Origin: Glaciibacter superstes DSM 21135
Lineage (GTDB): Bacteria; Actinomycetota; Actinomycetes; Actinomycetales; Microbacteriaceae
Assembly (NCBI RefSeq): GCF_000421145.1
Contig: NZ_ATWH01000009.1
Span: 62,001-126,000, forward strand
Reading direction: 5' to 3'
DNA length: 64,000 nt
Positions 22,940-30,844 of this stretch are shown here, in pieces. The notes under the pieces are model-generated. The model was not told where the DNA came from, ran no database searches, and saw only the letters and a program-made list of their open reading frames with translations. Positions within the stretch are counted from its first letter, which is position 1; the number at the start of each line of letters is the position of its first letter. The translations under genes and the position numbers were made by a program.

Positions 22940-23971
22940 TCAGGGACTCATCGGGGTGATGAAGACCTTGTCGGCAACGCCGGCAGCCTGGGCCTCGAGC
23001 GCCTCCGAGAACCGGTCGAGAGAAAAGAATGCCGCATTCAGCCGATCAAGCCGTAACTCCCCCAGCATCGCCACAGCCCGCTGGTGGGTGTACGGGTTGA
23101 TGACCGATCCGACGATGCTCAGTTCCTTCTGGAAGATGTCACGCGGTGAGATCTGAGCGAAGTCCCCCGGCTTGCTCACCCCGAACACCATGATGCGCGC
23201 ACCGCGGCCCGCGGCCGCGACGGACTGCTCCACGATCCGGCCAGACCCGACCGCGTCAACAACCCGCCGGTATCCACGATGCTCGACAATCGACTCGAGT
23301 CGCTGCATGTCGGCCTCGTCGCCCGGGTCCAGCGCCACGTGCGCACCCATGCGCAACGCGAGCTCGCGCCTTCGCGCCGACGGCTCAACCACCACGATCG
23401 GCGTCAAGCCGCTCAGCCGCGCAAGGGAAACCAGGATGGCTCCCGCCGGTCCGCATCCGTATATCAGAATCGATTCACCCGAGATCGCGTCCAGCTGATC
23501 CATCGCATGAATGCAACATGCGACCGGTTCGGCGAGCGCACCGATCCACGGCGGGGTGTCATCCGGCAACCGGTAGAGGATGCGCGTTGGCACCACCATC
23601 CGCGTCGCCATTCCACCGTCGAGCTTGACGCCATACCCGCGCTTGCTGTCGCAGAGATGCTCCCTGCCCGCCCGGCAATAGGAGCAGCGCGTGCAATAGT
23701 CATGCGGCTCAACGGTGACAAGATCGCCGACCGCGATGCCGTCGCTGTCCCCCATGATTTCGACCACCCGCGCACAGACCTCGTGCCCGAGCACCACCCC
23801 GGGCGCTGCTTCGAAGTGCCCGGCCACGATGTGAGCGTCAGTGCCGCAGACACCGACAGCCAGCGGCTCGATCACACTCTCGCCATCGCGAGGCAGACTC
23901 CTGGGCTCCTCGGCAAGGGTCACATCATTGATCCCGTTGAAACGCAACGCGGTCATCTGGTCCGTCGTCAT
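22940..23971 (-). CDS. Zinc-dependent medium-chain dehydrogenase (sorbitol/threonine dehydrogenase-like)
   Basis: A 343-residue MDR enzyme with catalytic zinc residues in VCGTDAH and GHEV, the four-Cys structural zinc loop (CTRCSYCRAGREHLC, about 92-106) and the cofactor loop IYGCGPAGAIL. Such enzymes oxidise polyols or sugar alcohols to ketoses with NAD(P)+. It is the last gene of the long minus-strand sugar operon and overlaps the GntR gene by four bases. Together with a second MDR gene at 25542 it suggests that the imported compound is a polyol or that an intermediate needs two oxidations. Confidence 0.88.
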   Translation of the reverse strand: MTTDQMTALRFNGINDVTLAEEPRSLPRDGESVIEPLAVGVCGTDAHIVAGHFEAAPGVVLGHEVCARVVEIMGDSDGIAVGDLVTVEPHDYCTRCSYCRAGREHLCDSKRGYGVKLDGGMATRMVVPTRILYRLPDDTPPWIGALAEPVACCIHAMDQLDAISGESILIYGCGPAGAILVSLARLSGLTPIVVVEPSARRRELALRMGAHVALDPGDEADMQRLESIVEHRGYRRVVDAVGSGRIVEQSVAAAGRGARIMVFGVSKPGDFAQISPRDIFQKELSIVGSVINPYTHQRAVAMLGELRLDRLNAAFFSLDRFSEALEAQAAGVADKVFITPMSP

Positions 23972-24594
23972 TCCGCACCCTCCTTCAGTAGACCCGTCAA
24001 CCGGTGAATGTGCCGACGGGCAGCCTGCTCGCTGCCCTCCGGCTCTCCGGTGACGAGCACATCAAAAATAGCTCGGTGTTCCTCGACCGCCTGCTTCATG
24101 CCGCCGCTGACACTCGTCGACCGCATCGCAACGGCGACCTGCGCCTGAATCTCATCCAGCATCCGCAAGATGGTCGGGCTCCCTGCTGTGCGCCGAATCT
24201 CGAGGTGAAACGCCGCATCAACTTCGATATGCCGCAAAAAGTCACCGCGCCTCGCAACCTCGTCGTGCTCGCGAAGTATCCCCAGCATCCGTTGCCGCTC
24301 GTCTGTCCCGAAGCGCGGCGCGGCCAGTCGCGCGGCCATGCCCTCCAACGCTTCGCGTGCCTCGTAGAGACTGACCAACGCCGCCGGCGTGAACCTGGTC
24401 ACGACGGCGCCGCGGTTGTGGGTCTCCTGGGCCAGGCCCTCGCCGACGAGACCCATCACTGCCTCGCGAACAGGGCTGCGGCTCACGTCGAGTTCGCGCG
24501 CAATGGCGGGAACCGAGAGGCGAGAGCCCGGTTTCAGTTTTCCGCTGACGATCCGAAGGTGGAGAACCTCGTATACCGCGGAGCTGGCCTTCAT
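23968..24594 (-). CDS. GntR-family regulator, FadR/FCD subgroup
   Basis: A 208-residue protein with an N-terminal winged helix (LRIVSGKLKPGSRLSVPAIARELDVSRSPVREAVMGL, about 12-48) and an all-helical FCD ligand domain with probable metal-binding His in FLRHIEVDAAFHLEIRRTAG. These regulators sense small carboxylates or sugar acids. It is cotranscribed with the dehydrogenase genes, giving this cluster a second regulator beside DeoR. The start ATG follows the DUF2090 gene by about 45 bases. Confidence 0.9.
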   Translation of the reverse strand: MKASSAVYEVLHLRIVSGKLKPGSRLSVPAIARELDVSRSPVREAVMGLVGEGLAQETHNRGAVVTRFTPAALVSLYEAREALEGMAARLAAPRFGTDERQRMLGILREHDEVARRGDFLRHIEVDAAFHLEIRRTAGSPTILRMLDEIQAQVAVAMRSTSVSGGMKQAVEEHRAIFDVLVTGEPEGSEQAARRHIHRLTGLLKEGAE

Positions 24595-24639
24595 GAGCGC
24601 ACACGCCCCCCACTCGCTGATTGAGCCGACTGCAGCGGC

Positions 24640-25545
24640 TTAGCCGGCCACACTGCTTGCCCGCTCGGGCTGGGGCGCCAGGAATGCCTGCACGAACTCA
24701 CGGTACTGCGAGGCGATCATGGCCTGGGCTTCATCCCGACGCTCGGGCTCGGCGATATTGAGCTGCACGGCGTCCCACCAGATGCTTCGGCCGATGGCGA
24801 ATCCGATGAAACCGCCTGCAGCAGCCCGGCCGAGCCAGCCCTTGACCGTGTCAGAAGGAGCACCTGCACCAAGCAGAATGCACTCGCTGTCTTGCTCCCT
24901 GGCGATTCGCACCGCGGCATCCGTTGACTCGACGGAATCCTGATGCTCCAACTTCCAGAGATCGACACCCACGCGAGCGCCGATCTCCTCCATCGCCTGG
25001 CGCGTCAGAAGGGGTCGCAGCTCGCTTTCGAAGCGAAGCACGTCACCGTCGACGGCGTGCAGCTGGCTCTGGGTCGGCGGAACCAGGAGCTCGAACAGGA
25101 ACGTTGCACCGGCGTCGCGACTGATGCGGGAGGCTTCAGCCAGCCGCTGCAGTTGCACGTCGTTCTGGTCGGCGTCGTCTTCGGTGTTGTACCGAACGAG
25201 CACCTTCGAGAATTCCGGCTCAAAGCGGGCGAGAAACCCGGCCAGATCGTCTGGCTCGGTTTCGTAGAGTGCTCGCCCCGCCCGCTCAATAGGCATGGCC
25301 AGACGGATGCCGCCTGCCGTCGCCCGCTCGGCTACCCCGGCACCCAGCTGTTCGTCGACAAGTATCGCGGCCGAACTGTCGCCGGCCGTTCGTGCCTGCA
25401 GCAGACCGTCAAGAACGAGGTGCTTCGCCTCGGTGGTGATAGCTCGCTCAGCCGGGGTGACGCCGCCGGTGTGGCCGAAGAGGGCTTTGGTCAGCCACGG
25501 TCGCTGGTCGACGGCGAGTATGAACAGTGGGGTGGGTGCGGTCAC
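24640..25545 (-). CDS. DUF2090 aldolase-like protein (2-deoxy-5-keto-gluconate 6-phosphate aldolase-type)
   Basis: The 301-residue protein opens with LFILAVDQRPWLTKALFG and contains AAILVDEQLGAGVAERATAGG, KVLVRYNTEDDADQN, LFELLVPPT, WKLEHQDS and a C-terminal GGFIGFAIGRSIWWDAV. This is the class I aldolase-like DUF2090 domain, best known fused to the kinase IolC in inositol catabolism, where it cleaves a keto-deoxy sugar phosphate. Here it stands alone, overlapping the downstream end of an MDR gene by four bases. It belongs to the same broad aldolase superfamily as the YihT-like protein at 34538, so the cluster encodes two distinct aldolases. Confidence 0.8.
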   Translation of the reverse strand: MTAPTPLFILAVDQRPWLTKALFGHTGGVTPAERAITTEAKHLVLDGLLQARTAGDSSAAILVDEQLGAGVAERATAGGIRLAMPIERAGRALYETEPDDLAGFLARFEPEFSKVLVRYNTEDDADQNDVQLQRLAEASRISRDAGATFLFELLVPPTQSQLHAVDGDVLRFESELRPLLTRQAMEEIGARVGVDLWKLEHQDSVESTDAAVRIAREQDSECILLGAGAPSDTVKGWLGRAAAGGFIGFAIGRSIWWDAVQLNIAEPERRDEAQAMIASQYREFVQAFLAPQPERASSVAG

Positions 25546-26579
25546 GAAACTGGCTCCTGGTTCTCATGCGGTCTGGTGGTTGTGGCACGGTTCTCGTGCG
25601 TGACGTATGGCTTGATGTACTCACCAGAGGTGAAGCGCTCGAACGTCTGGGGCAGCTCGTCGAGCGTTGTGGCCGACATGATTGCGTTCTGCAGCCGGGC
25701 GCCGTGGCGCCGCAACAGCTCCCAGTTCGCGTCGAGTTCGGCGTGCGGAAAGTAGAACGACCGCACAGTGAAACAGTCGGTTCTTCGCCACCGGGGGTTC
25801 GCCGGCATCGAATACGGTTCATTGGACTCGCCAAGGGCCAGGATGGCGCCGCCTGGTTCGGTCACGCGCTGCGCCAGTTCCCGGCCGGATGCCGAGCCAC
25901 TCACTTCGACGGCCATCTGAAACTGGTTGACGGTGTCGAGGTCGGTCGCCGGGGCGGCCCCGAGTTCCAGCGCCATCTGCAGGCGTTCCCGGTTCGGGTC
26001 GAACGCGTAGACCTTCTCTATGCCGAGTTCCTGAGCGACGGCGATCACGCCGAGACCCAACGGTCCGCACCCGATCACGAGCGCGGAGCTCACGTTTCCT
26101 TCCTGGGTACGGATACCCATCCGCAGGCCATGGGCCGCGGTACCGATCGTGTCGAGGCCGAGCACAGCGACCTCGAACGAGATGTCGTCTGGTATCGGGA
26201 AGGCACACTGCGCCGGGATGTCGACCAGGTCGGCGAAGCCACCGTCGACCTGCCAGCCGATCAGTTGTTCAAGCTGGAAGCAGCGGTTGGTCTGACCCTG
26301 CAGGCACGCCTTGCACTCACCACAGAAGACGGGAATGTAGACGAGCACACGCGCGCCGGTTTGCGGGTCGCCGACGGCGGCAGAGTCCACAACAGTGCCA
26401 GCCAGTTCATGGCCTGGAACGACCGGCGATCCGCTCTGAAGGAGGCGCTTGTCCGATCCGCACAGCGCGCACACCGCCACCCGCACCCGCAGCCACCCCT
26501 CCTTCAGCGGAGGCATCACCACATCTTCGAACTCGATAACACCGTCGCCACGGAACCTGGCCACTCGATTGGTTGTCAT
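25542..26579 (-). CDS. Zinc-dependent medium-chain dehydrogenase, second copy in the sugar operon
   Basis: A 345-residue MDR protein with catalytic zinc residues in ALCGSDKR and GHELAGT, a structural zinc loop CGECKACLQGQTNRC (about 89-103) and VIGCGPLGLGVIAVA as the cofactor loop. Only distant similarity is seen to the other MDR proteins in this window. It overlaps the permease gene upstream (26576-26579) and the aldolase-like gene downstream by ATGA-type junctions, so it is part of one transcript. The substrate is unknown; a polyol or sugar is likely from context. Confidence 0.88.
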   Translation of the reverse strand: MTTNRVARFRGDGVIEFEDVVMPPLKEGWLRVRVAVCALCGSDKRLLQSGSPVVPGHELAGTVVDSAAVGDPQTGARVLVYIPVFCGECKACLQGQTNRCFQLEQLIGWQVDGGFADLVDIPAQCAFPIPDDISFEVAVLGLDTIGTAAHGLRMGIRTQEGNVSSALVIGCGPLGLGVIAVAQELGIEKVYAFDPNRERLQMALELGAAPATDLDTVNQFQMAVEVSGSASGRELAQRVTEPGGAILALGESNEPYSMPANPRWRRTDCFTVRSFYFPHAELDANWELLRRHGARLQNAIMSATTLDELPQTFERFTSGEYIKPYVTHENRATTTRPHENQEPVS

Positions 26580-27418
26580 TTCACTGCGCCTCCGGTCAGT
26601 CCGCGGATCAGCCAGCGCTGGGCAACGATCGCCAGGATCAGCGCGGGCAGTGAGATGAGGGTGCTGGCAGCCATCAATCCGCCGTAGTCACCCGCGCCCT
26701 GCCCGATGAAGTTGAAGGCGATCACCGGCAATGGCATCGTGTCGGCGTTGGCGAGCGCCAGCGCGAACAAGAAGTAATTCCACGAGAAGATGAAACTCAG
26801 CGTGATCGCGACCGAGAGCCCGGGCGCCACCAGCGGCAGCACAACCTGCACGAATCTCTGCCACACGGAGCATCCGTCGATCATCGCGGCCTCCTCGAGG
26901 CTGCGGGGGATCTCTTCGAAGAACGGCACCAGCAGCCAAATGCACAACGGCAACGTGATGATCAGATGCGCCGCGATGAGAAGCAAGAAGTTCAGCGCAT
27001 CGTTCGACGGCGCCCCGACCGCGATCGAGAGCACAAACAGTGGCACAACGAACATCACGCCTGGCGCCATCCGGGCGAGCAGGGTGAAGAACCCCAGTCC
27101 GGCCAGCTTCCTGCGCACCACCACATAGGCCGCAGGCACCCCGAGAATCAGGCCGAGCAGCGTCGACCCGCCCGCGATGATGAAGCTGTTGCGAATGTAG
27201 TAGACGAAGTCGAAGCGCTCGAAGAGGTTCACGAAGTTCGACAGCGTGAGCGGCGTCGTGAAATCGAAAATGCTGCCGGTGATGTCGATATTGCGACGGA
27301 AGGCCGACCACAGCATGAACAGCACTGGCACAAAGAAGATCAGTGCCGCAACCACGTAGCCCACGTAGACCAGGGCGATCTTCCGGCGTTTCTGTTTCAC
27401 AGCACTTCTACTCGGCAT
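26576..27418 (-). CDS. Sugar ABC transporter permease, MalG type
   Basis: The 280-residue protein has six predicted membrane segments and the MalG EAA loop (EEIPRSLEEAAMIDGCSVWQRF, about 180-201). It opens with a basic tail (MPSRSAVKQKRRK) followed by YVGYVVAALIFFVPVLFMLWS. It overlaps the stop of the MalF-type gene (27408-27418). With that partner and the binding protein at 28363 it forms a CUT1-type importer. No ATPase gene is present in the operon, so a shared MsmK/MalK-like ATPase encoded elsewhere must energise it. Confidence 0.9.
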   Translation of the reverse strand: MPSRSAVKQKRRKIALVYVGYVVAALIFFVPVLFMLWSAFRRNIDITGSIFDFTTPLTLSNFVNLFERFDFVYYIRNSFIIAGGSTLLGLILGVPAAYVVVRRKLAGLGFFTLLARMAPGVMFVVPLFVLSIAVGAPSNDALNFLLLIAAHLIITLPLCIWLLVPFFEEIPRSLEEAAMIDGCSVWQRFVQVVLPLVAPGLSVAITLSFIFSWNYFLFALALANADTMPLPVIAFNFIGQGAGDYGGLMAASTLISLPALILAIVAQRWLIRGLTGGAVK

Positions 27419-28352
27419 TGGACTGCTTCCCTCTCAGCCAGGTGAATGCGCCGGCAACGATGATCACCAGAAAGAACAGGCTCAGCTGCAGCGCCGCCGC
27501 ATAGCTCGGGTCCTGGTCGATGAACGCGGCTGTGTAGCCGTACACGTTGAGGGTGTTCGTCGCGTTCACCGGCCCTCCCTGGGTCATGATGTACACGGTG
27601 TCGAAGAAACGCACCAGGTCGACGGTGCGCAGCAGCATCGCCACAGTCAGCACCGGGTAGAGCAACGGCAACCCCACGAACAGCGCCTTCTTGATGCTTC
27701 CTGCCCCGTCGATCACCGCCGCTTCGAACGGCTCAGAAGGCAGAGAACGGATGCCCGCAGCAATGATCAGCGCCATGAACGGCGTCCACTGCCAGATGTC
27801 GACGATCGCAATAGACCACGGCGCCATCTCGCGGCTTCCCAGCCACACCACCGGGTCTATCCCGATGGCCTCAAGTAGCTGGTTCGCCGCCCCGAGGGTC
27901 GGATCGTAGATCAGCAGCCAAACCAGCGCCACCGCCACCGAAGCAGTGATCGCAGGAATCAACATCAGTCCCTGAAAGATGGCACGACCGGGAACATCGA
28001 TGCTCAAAAGGTAACCAAGAGCCAGTCCGCCGACCGTCTCCACCACCAGGCACAACACGAAAAGAAAGAGCGTCACCCGAATCGAGTTCCAGAACTCCGG
28101 TTCGGCGAACATCGTCTGAAAGTTCGCCAAGCCGACGAAGCCGCTGTTCGACCCGTCGATCTTCCGGTCTGAGAGCGACAGCCAAATCGTGTAGAGAACC
28201 GGAAGCACCACAAGCAGGATGGTGACGATCAGCGCCGGCCAGATCAGGGGCATCACGCCCCTCGCCACCGGCTCTGGGGCAAAGCGCCCCCGTCTCCGCT
28301 GCAGCGACGGTCGTGCCGCTGCAGCGGATTCGGTTTTGGTGGTGGAGAACAC
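27408..28352 (-). CDS. Sugar ABC transporter permease, MalF type
   Basis: I place the start at the GTG at 28352, ten bases after the binding-protein stop; the longer open frame overlaps that gene. The roughly 314-residue product has a hydrophilic N-terminus, then six membrane segments (PLIWPALIVTILLVVLPVLY first) and the EAA motif SLPSEPFEAAVIDGAGSIKKAL. It pairs with the MalG-type permease. The ribosome site is weak, consistent with translational coupling. Confidence 0.88.
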   Translation of the reverse strand: MFSTTKTESAAAARPSLQRRRGRFAPEPVARGVMPLIWPALIVTILLVVLPVLYTIWLSLSDRKIDGSNSGFVGLANFQTMFAEPEFWNSIRVTLFLFVLCLVVETVGGLALGYLLSIDVPGRAIFQGLMLIPAITASVAVALVWLLIYDPTLGAANQLLEAIGIDPVVWLGSREMAPWSIAIVDIWQWTPFMALIIAAGIRSLPSEPFEAAVIDGAGSIKKALFVGLPLLYPVLTVAMLLRTVDLVRFFDTVYIMTQGGPVNATNTLNVYGYTAAFIDQDPSYAAALQLSLFFLVIIVAGAFTWLRGKQSNAE

Positions 28353-28362
28353 AGTCACCGGC

Positions 28363-29670
28363 TCACTTGGTGTCGAGGAGCGGCGTGAGCCCCTCCTGAA
28401 TTTCGGCCGCGGCCTGTTCTGCGGTGATCTCACCGAGAATGGCCTTGCCAATTGCGTCGCCGATCACCTTGCGCATCGCGGGAGCCTCGGCACCGACCGG
28501 CCCGACCTCGACAAACCCGTTGGCCTGGATGTCGGCGACGGCCTCGCCCCATTCCTTCTTGGCATCCGTGTCGAAGGTGTCGGTGTATTCGGGGTCAGCG
28601 GCAACGGAGTCACGAGGAGGGGCGATCTCGCCCTCGGTCAGCGCCAGCTGAATCTCTGGTGACGTCGCCCACTGCATGAACTCCCACGCGGCATCCTTCG
28701 ACTCGGAGAACGGCGACATGCCGATACCCCAGGAAAGCGCCGTCGGCGCCGCCTCGACGGAACCGGCCGGAATCGGCGCTACGCCCACCTGGTCTACGAC
28801 TGTCGAACTTTCACCGATGACGCTGTTCAGCTCGTTGCTGGATTCGAGTTCCATGGCGACCTTGCCCTGGGCAAAGAGGTTGGAAGACTCGGTGAAGGAG
28901 TAGTTGATCACTCCGGGAGGGCCGCAGTCACGGGCGAGCGTGGCGTACTCGTCGATCGCCGTTGCGGCAGCCGGGTCATCGAAGTTCGCCTTTCCGTCGG
29001 TCGTCCACGACAGACCTTCACCGTGGAAGAACGGGCCGAAGGTGAACGGGATGGCAGCAGAAGCGCCTCGAAGGGTGATCGGGATCATGCCGTCGCCCTG
29101 TTCTTTGATGGTCTTGGACACCTCGATCAGTTCTTCCATGGTTCCCGGAACCTTCAGTCCAAGCTCGTCGAAGACGTCTTTGCGGTAGTAGAGGACGGGG
29201 CCCTCGACGTTGATCGGAAGGGCGATGGTGGCGCCGTCTGCCTGCATTCCGTCCATGGCACCCGGCGAGAAGTCGGTCGCCTTGTAGTCCTCTGGTGCGC
29301 TCTCCAGGTAATCGTCAAGTTCTTCGTAGTAACCGGAAGAGGAGAACTGAGGGCCTTCCCTGGATGGCAGTGTCATGTAGACGTCCATGGCGTTGCTCTT
29401 GGACTGCAGGTTCAAGAGAATTTTGTCCCTGGCCTGCTGCTCGGCGAACGTCTGCACCTTGACCTCGATGCCGGATTCCTTCTCGAACTCGGGGATGAGC
29501 GGTTCGAGTGCTCGCTGCCACGGGTGGTTGGAGAGCACAACGGTGATGGTTCCCCCGCCTTCTGCATCACCTCCGCCCGCGTTGTCGCTCGGGCTGCCGC
29601 AGGCGGCGATCGACAGGACCATCCCGAGCCCGGTCAGTATGGCCAGGGACTTTCTGGTTGTTTTCTTCAT
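28363..29670 (-). CDS. Extracellular sugar-binding lipoprotein, family 1 (MalE-like)
   Basis: The ATG at 29670 has AAAGGAG 5 bases upstream and gives 435 residues. Signal peptide with lipobox (LSIAACGS), Gly-rich linker, then a family 1 solute-binding fold: ITVVLSNHPWQRALEPLIPEFEKESG, YYRKDVFDELGLKVPGTMEELIEV and APIPAGSVEAAPTALSWGIGM. It is the binding component for the MalFG permeases downstream. Ligands of the family include oligosaccharides, polyols and sulfoquinovosyl glycerol; the neighbouring YihT-like aldolase makes a sulfosugar worth testing. Confidence 0.9.
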   Translation of the reverse strand: MKKTTRKSLAILTGLGMVLSIAACGSPSDNAGGGDAEGGGTITVVLSNHPWQRALEPLIPEFEKESGIEVKVQTFAEQQARDKILLNLQSKSNAMDVYMTLPSREGPQFSSSGYYEELDDYLESAPEDYKATDFSPGAMDGMQADGATIALPINVEGPVLYYRKDVFDELGLKVPGTMEELIEVSKTIKEQGDGMIPITLRGASAAIPFTFGPFFHGEGLSWTTDGKANFDDPAAATAIDEYATLARDCGPPGVINYSFTESSNLFAQGKVAMELESSNELNSVIGESSTVVDQVGVAPIPAGSVEAAPTALSWGIGMSPFSESKDAAWEFMQWATSPEIQLALTEGEIAPPRDSVAADPEYTDTFDTDAKKEWGEAVADIQANGFVEVGPVGAEAPAMRKVIGDAIGKAILGEITAEQAAAEIQEGLTPLLDTK

Positions 29671-29699
29671 GATTTCTCCTTTGAAGGTGAAGATGCTTG

Positions 29700-30842
29700 T
29701 CACGGGTGTGAAAGCGGTGTTCGGATGAGCGGGTCAAGCCAGTCATAGAAAGTGGAGAGTTGTTGTGGGTCGCTTTCGCGCCACATTTCCGGCACCGCGC
29801 GCACGTGGCCGGCAACAGTCCCGAGCGAAATCGGCGTGAATGAGGCCACGTATGTCTCAGGGGCGGCGGTTGCAGAGTCGGCGACCTCGATTCCCACCAT
29901 GACGTCGGTGTGTTCGCCGCTGGTCAGCCAGGTGGCGGCGATCGCTCCGACTGTCTTCGCCTCTTCGGCGTCAACCGCACTGATTGCCGTGGACGCGGAT
30001 CGTTGGAGCGTGCCGATGACCTCCCCGCGCGCCGCGAAGCCGAGGTTCTCGCGAACCTCGCCGGCCAGCACCCGGGAGATGCCGCCTTGGATCAGGCGGG
30101 TGTGGTTCGTGTCATGCACCGGCTGGAGCGTCAGTTCGGGTGCCACACCTTCGCTCACGACCACGAGTGCACGACCGCGTTGTTCGACGATGTCCTCCAC
30201 CCTGGCGAGGAAATGCGGAAGCTCGAATGTCGTCTCCGGTATCAGAACCAGATCTGCCGCGAACTCCGGGTCGTGCCGGGCGTAGCTCGCGGCCAGAGCG
30301 AGCCAGCCGGTCGACCTGCCCATGGTCTCCACGATCCGCACCGGCTCGACGTTTCCCATCGCGGACTGGTCGCGCGCGAGATCTGTGACGGTGCGCGCGA
30401 GATAGCGCGCCGCGGATGCAAACCCCGGCGTATGGTCGACGCCGACGATGTCGTTGTCGATGGTCTTCGGAATGCCGACGCAGCGCAGCGCCATGCCCCG
30501 AGCACTGGCGGTCTTAGAGATCGCCTCGAGGAGTGCCATCGTGCCGTTGCCGCCGATGATCGCGAGGCCGTCCACCCGGTGGCGCACGAGGGTGTCGACC
30601 ATGGCGCTGAGGTCGTTCTCCCCCACCGAGAAACGCCCGCCGCCGAGCCAGGAACCGACCCTCTGCAATTCTGAACTTGAGACATCCGCTCGGGTGATCG
30701 CTCTGACCCTGTCGTTCAGCAACCCGGTGGCACCCCCGAGAATCGCCACCACATCGTTGCCGACGGATGCCGACAAAAAGCCGTCGAGGCTGCGATTGAC
30801 CACCGCAGTCGGGGCGCCGGTTTGGGCGATCGCGAGGCGCAT
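29700..30842 (-). CDS. PfkA-type phosphofructokinase homologue with altered nucleotide motif
   Basis: The 380-residue protein has the phosphofructokinase landmarks IAQTGAPTAVVNRSL, PKTIDNDIVGVDHTPGFASA (with the catalytic Asp region) and METMGRSTGW-type substrate loop. The expected GGDGS/GGDGT motif reads GGNGT (in IIGGNGTMALL), replacing the metal-linked Asp with Asn. That change and its place in a sugar-specific operon argue against housekeeping glycolysis. I infer that it phosphorylates C1 of a ketose or sulfoketose such as 6-deoxy-6-sulfofructose, to feed the YihT-like aldolase. It lies 3 bases after the aldehyde dehydrogenase gene. Confidence 0.85.
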   Translation of the reverse strand: MRLAIAQTGAPTAVVNRSLDGFLSASVGNDVVAILGGATGLLNDRVRAITRADVSSSELQRVGSWLGGGRFSVGENDLSAMVDTLVRHRVDGLAIIGGNGTMALLEAISKTASARGMALRCVGIPKTIDNDIVGVDHTPGFASAARYLARTVTDLARDQSAMGNVEPVRIVETMGRSTGWLALAASYARHDPEFAADLVLIPETTFELPHFLARVEDIVEQRGRALVVVSEGVAPELTLQPVHDTNHTRLIQGGISRVLAGEVRENLGFAARGEVIGTLQRSASTAISAVDAEEAKTVGAIAATWLTSGEHTDVMVGIEVADSATAAPETYVASFTPISLGTVAGHVRAVPEMWRESDPQQLSTFYDWLDPLIRTPLSHP

Positions 30843-30844
30843 GA

